From contig CAKSKA010000001.1 of NCBI GenBank assembly GCA_934464615.1, positions 1 through 64,000 of the forward strand: a stretch of DNA of 64,000 nucleotides, in the 5' to 3' direction. Position 1 is the first letter of the stretch. Each line of letters opens with the position of its first letter. The notes beneath the pieces are model-generated. The model did no database searches and was not told the origin of the DNA. It saw only the letters and a program-made list of their open reading frames with translations. Below are positions 7,983 through 16,449 of this stretch, in pieces. The translations under genes and the position numbers were made by a program. This DNA is from an uncultured Eubacteriales bacterium. GTDB lineage: Bacteria > Bacillota > Clostridia > Oscillospirales > Acutalibacteraceae.

Positions 7983-8789
7983 TTATTCTTCTACAGGCAG
8001 GACGAGTCTTGAACAATAGCGTTTGGTGTCGATTTCGCGGCCTGTGTAAGGCGCTACAATACCAAGTACCCTGGGTGATGCGGTCGGTTTCAGACCGCGC
8101 GCTTTCGCTTCGCGCCCAAGCGCCAGCCACGCCTCATCTACACCGCTGTAATCACCGTAGTATAACACCGACAGCGCACGGCATTCCGGCAGAGTTACTG
8201 CGTCCGACGGGGCTTTATCTGCACGCAGGGGAACGCACACATCAATGGGATACGGTACGTCGCCGATATATCCTTCCCAATAGTCATGTCGGTGCGATAT
8301 GGTAATCAGCGGCTCATCCGACAGCACGTATCCGTTTCTGATACACTCGCTGTACAGCTCATATGTAGCATTATACTTATCCTGAACGGTATAACCCATA
8401 CAACGACGCATACAGCAGGTAACGGCGGGCAGAGTCATAATCTGTACGGAAATGCTCGGCCGGTTCATGGCACGCAAACGCAGTTCCTCCACGCTGCGCC
8501 GGAGGTCATTCAGGCGGCTTTCCAAAACGGCGAGCATATCTGACGCTTCTCCGCCGCGTCCGAAGTATTCTATTATCTGCTCGGTATCTATGCCCATGGC
8601 TTTGAATTTTTCAATTTGCATTATGTGCGCTACATTATAGTTGTCGTAATAGCGGCGTCCGCTGTCGGGGGCAATGTAGGCGGGTGTCAGCAACCCCTTT
8701 TCCTCCATACGCAGCAGTGTGCTGCGGGACAGACCGCAAGCTCTGGCTGCCTCGGTAATTTGGAAAAGTTCTTTAATTTCCGTTTTCAT
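7983..8789 (-). CDS. MerR-family transcription regulator with GyrI-like effector domain
   Basis: The 268-residue protein has an N-terminal winged helix (FQITEAARACGLSRSTLLRMEEKGLL, about 8-33), a second wing region, a dimerisation coiled coil (about 85-115) and a C-terminal GyrI-like effector domain (about 120-265). It therefore looks like a BmrR/TipA-type activator that bends long-spacer promoters when it binds a small ligand. The start at 8789 is fixed by GGAGG 9 bases upstream; the longer reading is unconserved. It is transcribed away from the surface-protein cassette, and the shared region holds a perfect dyad within a 19-bp spacer, its probable binding site. The ligand is unknown. Confidence 0.88.
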   Translation of the reverse strand: MKTEIKELFQITEAARACGLSRSTLLRMEEKGLLTPAYIAPDSGRRYYDNYNVAHIMQIEKFKAMGIDTEQIIEYFGRGGEASDMLAVLESRLNDLRRSVEELRLRAMNRPSISVQIMTLPAVTCCMRRCMGYTVQDKYNATYELYSECIRNGYVLSDEPLITISHRHDYWEGYIGDVPYPIDVCVPLRADKAPSDAVTLPECRALSVLYYGDYSGVDEAWLALGREAKARGLKPTASPRVLGIVAPYTGREIDTKRYCSRLVLPVEE

Positions 8790-8812
8790 CGCAAAAACCT
8801 CCAAAAAAGCAC

Positions 8813-8843
8813 TTGATTCGTTCATAGGTGAACGTGTTATAAT
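8813..8843 (+). promoter_or_regulatory. MerR-type promoter with 19-bp spacer and operator dyad
   Basis: On the plus strand TTGATT (8813-8818) and TATAAT (8838-8843) are 19 bp apart, too long for normal polymerase contact but standard for MerR-activated promoters. The spacer holds a perfect dyad, CGTTCATAGGTGAACG (8819-8834). The promoter points at the surface-protein gene, and the MerR-type gene lies next to it. Confidence 0.65.
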
Positions 8844-8846
8844 ATC

Positions 8847-8875
8847 ATTATAAAAAAGATTTTTATTGCTGTCAA
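8847..8875 (-). promoter_or_regulatory. Promoter of the MerR-type gene
   Basis: Minus-strand TTGACA (8870-8875) and TATAAT (8847-8852), 17 bp apart, form a near-consensus promoter. Its start site would fall near the operator dyad at 8819-8834, which fits autorepression. Confidence 0.65.
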
Positions 8876-8970
8876 GCCTCTGTTTTACTTGGCGGACGGC
8901 AAAGATACGGTGCGTATTGTGCCGAGAGATGTGAAAACAACGGATATACGGATAAAGGGGCGTGGAACGG

Positions 8971-11900
8971 ATGGCTTTCCGAAAACGAATTTTAAGTGCG
9001 GTGTTGTGTCTGTGTCTGCTGTATACGGCGGTGCCGTTGCGTACCGGGGCTGCGATTGCCGGCAGCACACAAACAAATCAAAAAATTTCCGGTACGTCCA
9101 TTACAGCATGGAAAACGGACGTAACGTCATTTAACATCAACGGCAAGGACTCAGGCGAGGAGTATAGAACCACCTATAGAGATGTAGGCTATCAGACGAC
9201 GGTTTCCGTAGATGGCGGCTGGGAAAAGAGAAATCCCGCAAACCTGATTGCCTCAGGTCTGCGGCTGGATGTAGATTTGGAGATAGAGAATGATAACTAC
9301 GTCAAGGTACAGTATACCCTGACTAACGACGGCGCAAAATCCCATACGGTTAAGGTCGGCAGTTATGCCGATGTGATGATAGACAACAACGATAAGGCGC
9401 CTATTTGGGCTGAAACGGACGGCGGAAATACTCTGGTTATGTCAGGCAGCCCGAAAAATGATTACGTTTTTAAACTTGTTGCTACCTCCTGCGACACTCT
9501 GTGGTACGGTCTTTTCCACAAGCGCTATGAAAACAGCTTTACAAATATGACAGATCGCGGTCCGGAAAACATCTATATGCAGGACAGCGGTCTTGCGTAT
9601 TCTTGGAATGCGACCGTCGCTCCGGGAGAAATATGGACGCGGTGTGTCCTTATCGGCACGGGCAGCGCGGAAGAAATGGAAATAACCAATCCGGTCATAC
9701 CGGAGCCGAAAGTCACCGTACCCGATCCCTCAATTGAACTTGTCAACGATGAGGTGTATTTTACCGAGGGCGACGCTCTGCCGGAATATTTGGTATGGAG
9801 AGGTTGGCGTTTTGTCAAATCTTACAAAGGAAGTCTTACCGTTACGGGCATTCCTTCCGACAGCAACACTCCCGGAACATACAACGTGACTTATACAACT
9901 GCAAGCAACAACAAAACGGCCGTCGCAACGCTTAAGGTCAATATTCTTCCAAAGCCCGCGGCACTTTCGCAGACCACTGTCACCGGAACAAACAGTTTTA
10001 CCATGTCCGCCACGATGGAGTACACCGGCGGTATGACATGGACGGAGACGGGCTTTGTTTACGGCGTGATATCAAAGCCTACACTATCCCTGAACGACGG
10101 TACGGTCAAAACAAGCAGTGCTGTCAGCAGTAAGGGCGGCACTTTAAGCGCTTCCGTAGCAAAGAGCAAACTGACCGAAGGTTTGCAGTACTATGCCCGC
10201 GCATACGCTAAGGCGAGTGACGGAAGTGTTGTTTACGGTTCAAGCAGCGCTTACTTTGGAGTCGGAGTGCCTACTTACGGATCTTTCTCCGTAAAAAACA
10301 ACGGGGATAATACCTTTACCATAAGCCGCACGGGAGGAACGTACGGCACACAGACCGTCTATTATCGCACGGTGAACGGATCCGCCGTGGGCGGTACGCA
10401 TTTTACACACCAATACGGCAAGTACACCTTCAGTGCCGGCAGCAACAGCAGTAAAATTGTCACGGTGAAAGAACTCGGCGTGACAAATATGTACGGCAAC
10501 AAAGCCTCTACCGCATACTCCAATGCCGACCGCACATATCAACTGGAAATTTATCGGGTGGAAGGCGGCGCGACAATCGCAACCTCCAAGGCAACGAGGA
10601 ATATGGATAAAAACACCGATTATACAATTGACCGCAGTACTTACAGCACCGAAAAATCCGTTGTAAATATACAAAAATTCGACAGCGGTAAAAACGGTCA
10701 AAAAATTGCGGATGCGAGGAGCGGACAGGGCTCTACAACCACCAATGTTAATTTTGGGTTGAACAGATACGACACGGCAAATTACGGTACTTCTACCTCA
10801 ATTTCCTCATATTATACCGAAAACCCCCTTCTCCTTACCTACCTGCAAAAGACCTGTACCAATTGGCTTTACCGTTACGAGATGTATGCCTATGAACAGG
10901 AAGACGGATACGAACACGCCTATATAGGTACCGTGGGGCTTAAAGATGACTTTTACAATATAGACAGTGCCGACGGCGCCGTGAACGGAATCAAAGGACA
11001 GCTTTGGGCGTGCAGCTTTCTGCAAGGGCAGGGAGATAAACATAATTTATATAAATTCCCGTCTACCGGCAGCGGCGGCGGTGAGAACAGCCTTAAACCA
11101 AGGAAATGGAACGGCACGGGACTCATAACAAGAAACAGCGTATGCTATGCCTTTCCGGGTATTGATGACACTTGCTATATTCATTTCAGTGCTACGGGAA
11201 AAGGTGAGGATATTTGGTGGATTAACGGTTTGACGAGTTATGCACGACCGTATGATGCTGTCGAGCCGCAGCTTCTCGCCATTGCGCCGATGGCAGGCGG
11301 TAAATATCTTGCCGGAGACAGCGTGACCGTTTCCCTCATTTTTGATGAGATTGTGGACAGTACCAACAGCAGTCTGAGCAACAGTTCCGCAATTAATACA
11401 AGTTGGGGAACATTCTACTATGCAGGCGGTGAAAACACCAACGTCCTATACTTCACCGGCACTGTTCCCGAGAATGCGAGCAGTACTATCAAGCTGACCG
11501 GTCTGACCTGCGCTTCATCAATCAAGGATATGAGCAGCGAAACCGGCACGGATTCCTCGTATACGGGCACAAAGAGTACGACCGTAACCGTCGGCACAGC
11601 AGCCGCGCCAACCGTCAGCGTTGGGACGATCACTAACTCCTCCGGTGTACTCAGCAGCACAATTACGGCTAAAAACGCCGTCAAATTGGAGTATGCGTGG
11701 AGCACTTCCTCATTACTTCCGACTTACGGTTGGATGATTGCAACCAGCAATTCTTCCGTTTCGGTCAAGGCCGCCCGCAGTTCCGGCACGTATTATCTGC
11801 ATGCCCGTGCGACTAACTCCGACGGACGAACGGCGACGGCAAATAAAAGCGTAAAGATTCCGAGTTCCGGAACAGGAAGTATGATAACTCCCGAACTTAC

Positions 11901-13794
11901 GGTCAGCACCGGCAATACCGCTTGGGCAAAAACACAAACCATCAACGTGACGCGCTCGCCGACAAATGCAACTGTTAAGGTAACAAAACCGGACGGATCT
12001 ACGACAACATTATCCGGCAGCGGCGCGAATTTAACATATATAGCAAATGCCAACGGTGTGTATACTTTTACGTTGACTTATAACGGCGAGACTGTGATGC
12101 GGCAGGCGGTTGTCAGCAAGATTGACGTGACCGCGCCGACCATATCCATAAATGACCTTCCTGCCAACAGCTATTCCGAGCGAGTGACGTTGACCTTTTC
12201 CGTTTCCGACAGTGCATCCGGTGTGGATACGGTCACGGCAAAATGGGGTGAGGCAGATGCTGCGCTGACCGATAACGGTGACGGTACATATTCTGCCACC
12301 TGTCCCGACACAACGGGGACGCATACGCTTACCGTGACCGCTACGGACAAAGCAGGGAATACCAGTGCCGGCGTAAAATCAAAATCTTACACCGTCAATC
12401 TGAACGCTCCGACCTTGACGGTGAGGGCGATAAGCACAACGGCAAAGGGCGTTACTTACTCGTATACCGTAAACGCGAAAGGCAACAGCGATGTGACAGT
12501 CTGCCTGCCCGACGGCACGATAACGACTTCCCTTACCGGCAGTTTCACGCTGACGGAGGCCGGTGACTATATTGTGACTGTTACCGACGCGGCGGAGCAT
12601 TTTGTATCTAAAGAAATTAAAGTGACCGCGAATGTCGACGGAGTAGCCCCTGATGTGCGGCTCTATACGGACGACACGGTTGATAAAGCAAGTCTGACTG
12701 TGGAAATTTATATTTATGAGGCAACAGCGTTATCCACTGTTACAAAAAACGGTGAACTTATTTCCGTGACCGACACAGGCAACGGCGAATACACCGCCTC
12801 GTTTACTGTAACAGAAGGCGGCGTTTATACCGTGACTGCAAACGATACGTCGGGCAATCGCGGTACGGCATCCGTCACCGTTTACGCGCTGGTAGACGGC
12901 GATACTACCGTGCTGAAGATTGCCGAGGACGGAAAATACGGCGAATTGTCCATACCCGACAAGGACGGATACGTCTTTAACGGTTGGTACACGGCGGCTT
13001 CCGGCGGAGCGAGGGTTACAAGCGGTACGGCTGTCGGCAGCGTGTATACCCTGTATGCACAGTGGACGCATATCGCACATTGCGGCGGTGAAGCAACCTG
13101 TAAAGCAAAGGCGGTATGTGAGGTCTGCGGTGCTGAGTACGGCGGAATTGATCCCGATAATCACGATATTATACACCATAATGCCAAGGCTGCGACATGC
13201 ACGGAAAACGGTTGGAATGCTTACGACACATGCTCGCGTTGCGATTATACGACCTTTGAGGAAACATTTGCTACAGGGCATGATTACGAAGACGGCACAT
13301 GGCAGACAGACGAAGCGCAGCATTGGAAAAAATGTGCAAACTGTGACAGCACCGACACACCGTCGGATCACACTTTCGGCGAATGGAATGACGGACGGCG
13401 CACTTGTTCGGTTTGCAGATATGAGCAGGTACAGCTTGTATCCGTCACTATAGTCTGGAGCGATTTGGCGTTTACCTATACGGACGGTGCTTGGGATCCG
13501 GAAACACACGATTACTCTTTGGGTGAGTGGACGGCAAACAGCAATGACGGCAATATGATAACCGTTGAAAATCAAGGCAACAGCGAAGTTACCGTGTTTT
13601 TCGACTATTCGCAGATCAATGATTCTGTGGACGGACGTTTTGCAGACCAAAACGGCGCTGCCATAGAGAGTCCCGTGGCTCTGCCTGTCGGGGATAAGAA
13701 ATACGCAAGGCTGTTCCTCAGCGGAAAGCCGAAGCAGGACCTTGACGCTGTAACCGTCGGTACAGTGACCGTTCGCCTTGGAGGTAATACATAA
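8971..13794 (+). CDS. Giant secreted multidomain surface protein
   Basis: This protein of about 1607 residues begins with a signal peptide (RKRILSAVLCLCLLYTAVPL, cut near residue 27). It continues with a beta-rich N-terminal domain (about 30-240), an Ig-like domain, a Calx-beta-like segment (TVNGSAVGGTHFTHQYGKYT, about 465-510), several more Ig-like repeats (about 765-1330), a Listeria-Bacteroides type repeat ending in TLYAQW (near 1365), and a Cys-rich part with CxxC pairs (about 1373-1485). The last 120 residues are homologous to the whole mature protein at 14455. No sortase motif or membrane anchor is present at the C terminus. It is likely an adhesin or fibre component; function is inferred. 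The start could also be the GTG at 8962. Confidence 0.75.
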   Translation: MAFRKRILSAVLCLCLLYTAVPLRTGAAIAGSTQTNQKISGTSITAWKTDVTSFNINGKDSGEEYRTTYRDVGYQTTVSVDGGWEKRNPANLIASGLRLDVDLEIENDNYVKVQYTLTNDGAKSHTVKVGSYADVMIDNNDKAPIWAETDGGNTLVMSGSPKNDYVFKLVATSCDTLWYGLFHKRYENSFTNMTDRGPENIYMQDSGLAYSWNATVAPGEIWTRCVLIGTGSAEEMEITNPVIPEPKVTVPDPSIELVNDEVYFTEGDALPEYLVWRGWRFVKSYKGSLTVTGIPSDSNTPGTYNVTYTTASNNKTAVATLKVNILPKPAALSQTTVTGTNSFTMSATMEYTGGMTWTETGFVYGVISKPTLSLNDGTVKTSSAVSSKGGTLSASVAKSKLTEGLQYYARAYAKASDGSVVYGSSSAYFGVGVPTYGSFSVKNNGDNTFTISRTGGTYGTQTVYYRTVNGSAVGGTHFTHQYGKYTFSAGSNSSKIVTVKELGVTNMYGNKASTAYSNADRTYQLEIYRVEGGATIATSKATRNMDKNTDYTIDRSTYSTEKSVVNIQKFDSGKNGQKIADARSGQGSTTTNVNFGLNRYDTANYGTSTSISSYYTENPLLLTYLQKTCTNWLYRYEMYAYEQEDGYEHAYIGTVGLKDDFYNIDSADGAVNGIKGQLWACSFLQGQGDKHNLYKFPSTGSGGGENSLKPRKWNGTGLITRNSVCYAFPGIDDTCYIHFSATGKGEDIWWINGLTSYARPYDAVEPQLLAIAPMAGGKYLAGDSVTVSLIFDEIVDSTNSSLSNSSAINTSWGTFYYAGGENTNVLYFTGTVPENASSTIKLTGLTCASSIKDMSSETGTDSSYTGTKSTTVTVGTAAAPTVSVGTITNSSGVLSSTITAKNAVKLEYAWSTSSLLPTYGWMIATSNSSVSVKAARSSGTYYLHARATNSDGRTATANKSVKIPSSGTGSMITPELTVSTGNTAWAKTQTINVTRSPTNATVKVTKPDGSTTTLSGSGANLTYIANANGVYTFTLTYNGETVMRQAVVSKIDVTAPTISINDLPANSYSERVTLTFSVSDSASGVDTVTAKWGEADAALTDNGDGTYSATCPDTTGTHTLTVTATDKAGNTSAGVKSKSYTVNLNAPTLTVRAISTTAKGVTYSYTVNAKGNSDVTVCLPDGTITTSLTGSFTLTEAGDYIVTVTDAAEHFVSKEIKVTANVDGVAPDVRLYTDDTVDKASLTVEIYIYEATALSTVTKNGELISVTDTGNGEYTASFTVTEGGVYTVTANDTSGNRGTASVTVYALVDGDTTVLKIAEDGKYGELSIPDKDGYVFNGWYTAASGGARVTSGTAVGSVYTLYAQWTHIAHCGGEATCKAKAVCEVCGAEYGGIDPDNHDIIHHNAKAATCTENGWNAYDTCSRCDYTTFEETFATGHDYEDGTWQTDEAQHWKKCANCDSTDTPSDHTFGEWNDGRRTCSVCRYEQVQLVSVTIVWSDLAFTYTDGAWDPETHDYSLGEWTANSNDGNMITVENQGNSEVTVFFDYSQINDSVDGRFADQNGAAIESPVALPVGDKKYARLFLSGKPKQDLDAVTVGTVTVRLGGNT

Positions 13795-14360
13795 TGGAAG
13801 AAAAGAAATTTGAAAACTCTCCCGAAGAGGAGGAAAAGAAGAAAAAGCGATGGCTTTTGCTCTTGCTTTTGCTGCTCCTGCTTTTCATCATAGTAATTGC
13901 AGGCGTTTGGATGCTGTATTTCAGGGGTGCAAAAACACCTGTTGCGGACGGCGGCGTAATTCCGCCGAAAGCCGAAGCCGGTGCCGAGGTAATTGCGGGC
14001 GACAATACCGACAAAAAACTTGACGCTCCGGAGGGCGGCGGTGCTGTGTCACTCACATATTCAAAAGAGGTCAGCATAGATCTGTCGGTAAAGAAGGCTT
14101 CCTTAATGTTCGGAAATCCTGCGAAATCCAATCAGGAAGCCGTTGTGCAGCTTGTTATACAGGACGCCGTTATCCTGCAATCCGGCAGTTTGGCACCGGG
14201 CACCAAGGTTACGGCTTTGGATTTGGCAGAGGGTGCGGAGAAAAAACTTGCCGCAGGAGTCTACGACGGAAAGTTTGTGATTTCATTCTATGACAGAGCG
14301 AGCGATCGTTGGGCGAAACTCAATGCCGAAATCCCCGTAACCGTCACAGTAAAAAAGTGA
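13794..14360 (+). CDS. Membrane-anchored protein of the surface cassette
   Basis: The 188-residue protein has a charged N-terminal tail (EEEEKKKK), one strongly hydrophobic helix with ten consecutive leucines (about 20-44), then an outward-facing domain (about 95-188) with the pattern VVQLVIQDAVILQSGSLAPG and LAAGVYDGKFVISFYD. I recognise this domain type from surface loci of gut Firmicutes but know no assigned function. Its ATG overlaps the last base of the giant surface gene's stop, so the two are translationally coupled. It may tether or help assemble the neighbouring secreted proteins; that is inference. Confidence 0.7.
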   Translation: MEEKKFENSPEEEEKKKKRWLLLLLLLLLLFIIVIAGVWMLYFRGAKTPVADGGVIPPKAEAGAEVIAGDNTDKKLDAPEGGGAVSLTYSKEVSIDLSVKKASLMFGNPAKSNQEAVVQLVIQDAVILQSGSLAPGTKVTALDLAEGAEKKLAAGVYDGKFVISFYDRASDRWAKLNAEIPVTVTVKK

Positions 14361-14454
14361 CAAACAACAGATATTAGTCCCGAAGTTGTGCTGCGGTAAA
14401 ACTGCAGGGCTTCAGGGTTGATATATAATAATTACATCGAAAGGATGAAAAAAC

Positions 14455-14961
14455 ATGAAAAAAATATTTGCGCTTATTCTTACATTGGCTATGGTGTTCT
14501 CCCTGGCCGCCGTTCCTGCTTTTGCGGCTAACATTGAATCCGCAACCGGCAGTGAGTCGCACGATGTTAAGGCCACCTATAATGCAGGTGCATCGGGCAC
14601 AGTCGTTTACAGCGTAACAATCACCTGGGGTGAAATGAAATTTGAATATGAAGACGGTGCATGGAATCCCGAAACCCATGAATTTGATAACGCAAACTGG
14701 GCGTCTACAAGCAATACTGTGACCGTTACTAACCACTCCAACGCTGCAATCACGGCAAAACTCACCTATACGGCTGAGGGAGATTACAACAATATTACCG
14801 GCACCTTCATTAACAGCGATACCTTAAATCTTAACAGTGCTGTAGGTACCCCTGCAAATGGCGCGCCCACCGCAAATGCTACACTGAAACTTTCCGGCGC
14901 TTTGAAAAACAATACGCCCGCCGACACTACAGTAGGTAAAGTTACCGTATCTCTCGACTGA
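14455..14961 (+). CDS. Small secreted protein homologous to the giant protein's C-terminal domain
   Basis: The 168-residue protein has a clear signal peptide (MKKIFALILTLAMVFSLAAV, cleaved after AFA) and a single mature beta-rich domain. Residues from about 51 (YSVTITWGEMKFEYEDGAWN) align with the last 120 residues of the surface protein at 8971, sharing TW/VW, the DGAWNPETH-type core and the TVGKVTVSL end. It has no anchor and almost no Cys. A ribosome site (AAAGGATG) is present. A 94-bp gap separates it from the membrane protein gene, so it may also have its own promoter. It is plausibly the abundant subunit of an extracellular assembly capped by the giant protein; untested. Confidence 0.75.
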   Translation: MKKIFALILTLAMVFSLAAVPAFAANIESATGSESHDVKATYNAGASGTVVYSVTITWGEMKFEYEDGAWNPETHEFDNANWASTSNTVTVTNHSNAAITAKLTYTAEGDYNNITGTFINSDTLNLNSAVGTPANGAPTANATLKLSGALKNNTPADTTVGKVTVSLD

Positions 14962-15071
14962 GTGTGACTCATTCATATAATGCAGTGTTCTTTGACGGCT
15001 TGTGTCTGCGAATGGAATAATATGCAGATTTTGCCTTTGACTGACACGGACGCATTACTCGTTTTTTAAAA

Positions 15072-15118
15072 GCACAGCCGATACCAATCTATTTTAGATG
15101 GGTGTCGGCTGTTTGTGC
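15072..15118 (+). terminator. Terminator after the surface cassette
   Basis: GCACAGCCGATACC pairs with GGTGTCGGCTGTTTGTGC around a 16-nt loop, followed by a T-rich stretch. It closes the surface cassette. The bases 14962-15071 and 15119-15319 contain no recognisable gene. Confidence 0.7.
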
Positions 15119-15319
15119 AATTTTAAATGTTTTCGATATTTAAAAAATTTTGTAATATTAAAAAATGTCTGTTTGCATAATATTAAGGGACAAATAGCCG
15201 ACAGACGACGGCAAATACAGCAAAAAGCAATATTAATAAAAAGAAAAAATAATGCACATAACTTACCTTTATTTGCAAATAATACTAAAGCACATTTTGC
15301 AGATAAAGGGAGTTTTTAT

Positions 15320-15859
15320 ATGAAAGCAACGGGGATAGTAAGACGTATTGACGATTTGGGAAGAGTGGTAATACCCAAGGAAATACGCAGAACAATGCGT
15401 ATACGCGAGGGCGATCCGCTTGAAATATATACAGATGCCGGCGGCTTGGTAGTGTTTAAAAAATATTCGCCTATGGGGGAGCTTTCCGGTTTTGCCGCGC
15501 AGTATGCACAGGCGCTGATGTCCGGTACATTCCTCGGTATAGCGGTGGCGGATAAGGACGCATTTTTGGCAGCCGCAGGAATTCCGAAAAAAGAAATAAT
15601 AGGTATGGATATTCCGCAGTCGCTGTCGGCGGCACTGGAAGAAAGAAAAACATTGGTTTTATCCGCACAGGAAAGCGAGCAGGGCGGGTTTGTTTTTGCC
15701 GGCCGTAATATGTTGGTTGTTTGCCCCATAATTTCTTCGGGGGATTTAACGGGCTGCGTAGTTTTGTTTTCAAGCGAAAAGGCTTCGTCCGCAAGCGACA
15801 GCGACATTAAATTGGCAAAAGTAGCCGCCGAATTTTTAGGCAGACAAAACGAGGAATAA
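15320..15859 (+). CDS. spoVT: Stage V sporulation protein T
   Basis: The 179-residue protein has the AbrB-type swapped-hairpin DNA-binding domain at its N terminus (MKATGIVRRIDDLGRVVIPK through RIREGDPLEIYTD) and a C-terminal GAF-like domain (about 55-178), the exact layout and length of SpoVT. In Bacillus SpoVT tunes forespore gene expression late in sporulation. I placed the start at 15320, preceded by AAAGGGAG, and not at the in-frame codon at 15098, which adds unconserved sequence. It precedes the rimP operon but is separated from it by a promoter. Confidence 0.93.
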   Translation: MKATGIVRRIDDLGRVVIPKEIRRTMRIREGDPLEIYTDAGGLVVFKKYSPMGELSGFAAQYAQALMSGTFLGIAVADKDAFLAAAGIPKKEIIGMDIPQSLSAALEERKTLVLSAQESEQGGFVFAGRNMLVVCPIISSGDLTGCVVLFSSEKASSASDSDIKLAKVAAEFLGRQNEE

Positions 15860-15864
15860 AATGC

Positions 15865-15892
15865 TTGCATTTTTTAAAAAGTGTGATATAAT
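15865..15892 (+). promoter_or_regulatory. Promoter of the rimP-nusA-infB operon
   Basis: TTGCAT (15865-15870) and TATAAT (15887-15892) are separated by 16 bp, about 75 bp before rimP. Confidence 0.6.
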
Positions 15893-15915
15893 GCTATATA
15901 GTATATGATGTAAGG

Positions 15916-15944
15916 AAAGAGTAGGCTTGACTGACCTGCTCTTT
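15916..15944 (+). promoter_or_regulatory. rimP leader hairpin
   Basis: AAAGAGTAGG and CCTGCTCTTT form a 10-bp stem (one G-U) followed by ACTTTTTGTTT, just ahead of the rimP ribosome site GGAGG. Terminator-like leader hairpins at this position are common in Firmicutes and may give NusA- or RimP-dependent attenuation. Confidence 0.6.
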
Positions 15945-15968
15945 ACTTTTTGTTTGGAGGAATAAATA

Positions 15969-16424
15969 ATGGCAAATGTGGCTGACAGAGTCTATGATTT
16001 AATAGAGTCTGCCGTCAATTCCGCGGATGTGCAGCTGTGGGATGTTCAGTTCTTAAAGGAAGGTGCGTCCTATTATTTACGGGTGTTTATTGATAAAGAC
16101 GGCGGCGTATGCATTGATGACTGCACACGCGTTTCCCATTTGATAGATCCCATTATAGACGATGCCGATCCGATAGATAAAGCATATTATCTTGAAGTGT
16201 GTTCTTCGGGACTTGAGCGCACCCTTTCGCGCGAATGGCATTTTAAATCATCGTTAGGCAAAAAAATTAAAGTTAAACTGTACAAGGCATACGGCGGCAG
16301 TAAAGAACTGCACGGCACCCTTAAAGATTATGACGGCGGCATTCTGGTTTCGACCGATGACGGCGACGTTTATTTTGAAAAGGGCGATTTTTCACGCGTA
16401 CAGCTTGACGACGCAAATTTTTAA
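15969..16424 (+). CDS. rimP: Ribosome maturation factor RimP
   Basis: This 151-residue cytosolic protein helps 30S subunit assembly. It shows the two RimP domains: an N-terminal alpha/beta domain with YLRVFIDKDGGVCIDDCTRVS (about 36-56) and LEVCSSGLERTLSREWHF (about 76-93), then a C-terminal SH3-like barrel (about 97-150). GGAGG precedes the ATG. It is the first gene of the conserved rimP-nusA-ylxR-ylxQ-infB-rbfA operon. Confidence 0.95.
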   Translation: MANVADRVYDLIESAVNSADVQLWDVQFLKEGASYYLRVFIDKDGGVCIDDCTRVSHLIDPIIDDADPIDKAYYLEVCSSGLERTLSREWHFKSSLGKKIKVKLYKAYGGSKELHGTLKDYDGGILVSTDDGDVYFEKGDFSRVQLDDANF

Positions 16425-16449
16425 ATAATTTTCGGAGGTAGAACGGAAA

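Noticed and set aside
8889..9134. Plus-strand frame starting MADGKDTVRIVPRDVK upstream of and overlapping the giant surface gene
   Set aside because: The first 25 codons look coding-like, but the frame then overlaps the signal peptide of the clear gene in another frame. It has no ribosome site and may be only a remnant.
12730..13650. 306-codon minus-strand frame opposite the surface protein
   Set aside because: It is a shadow of the repeat-rich coding strand with no family resemblance and no ribosome site.
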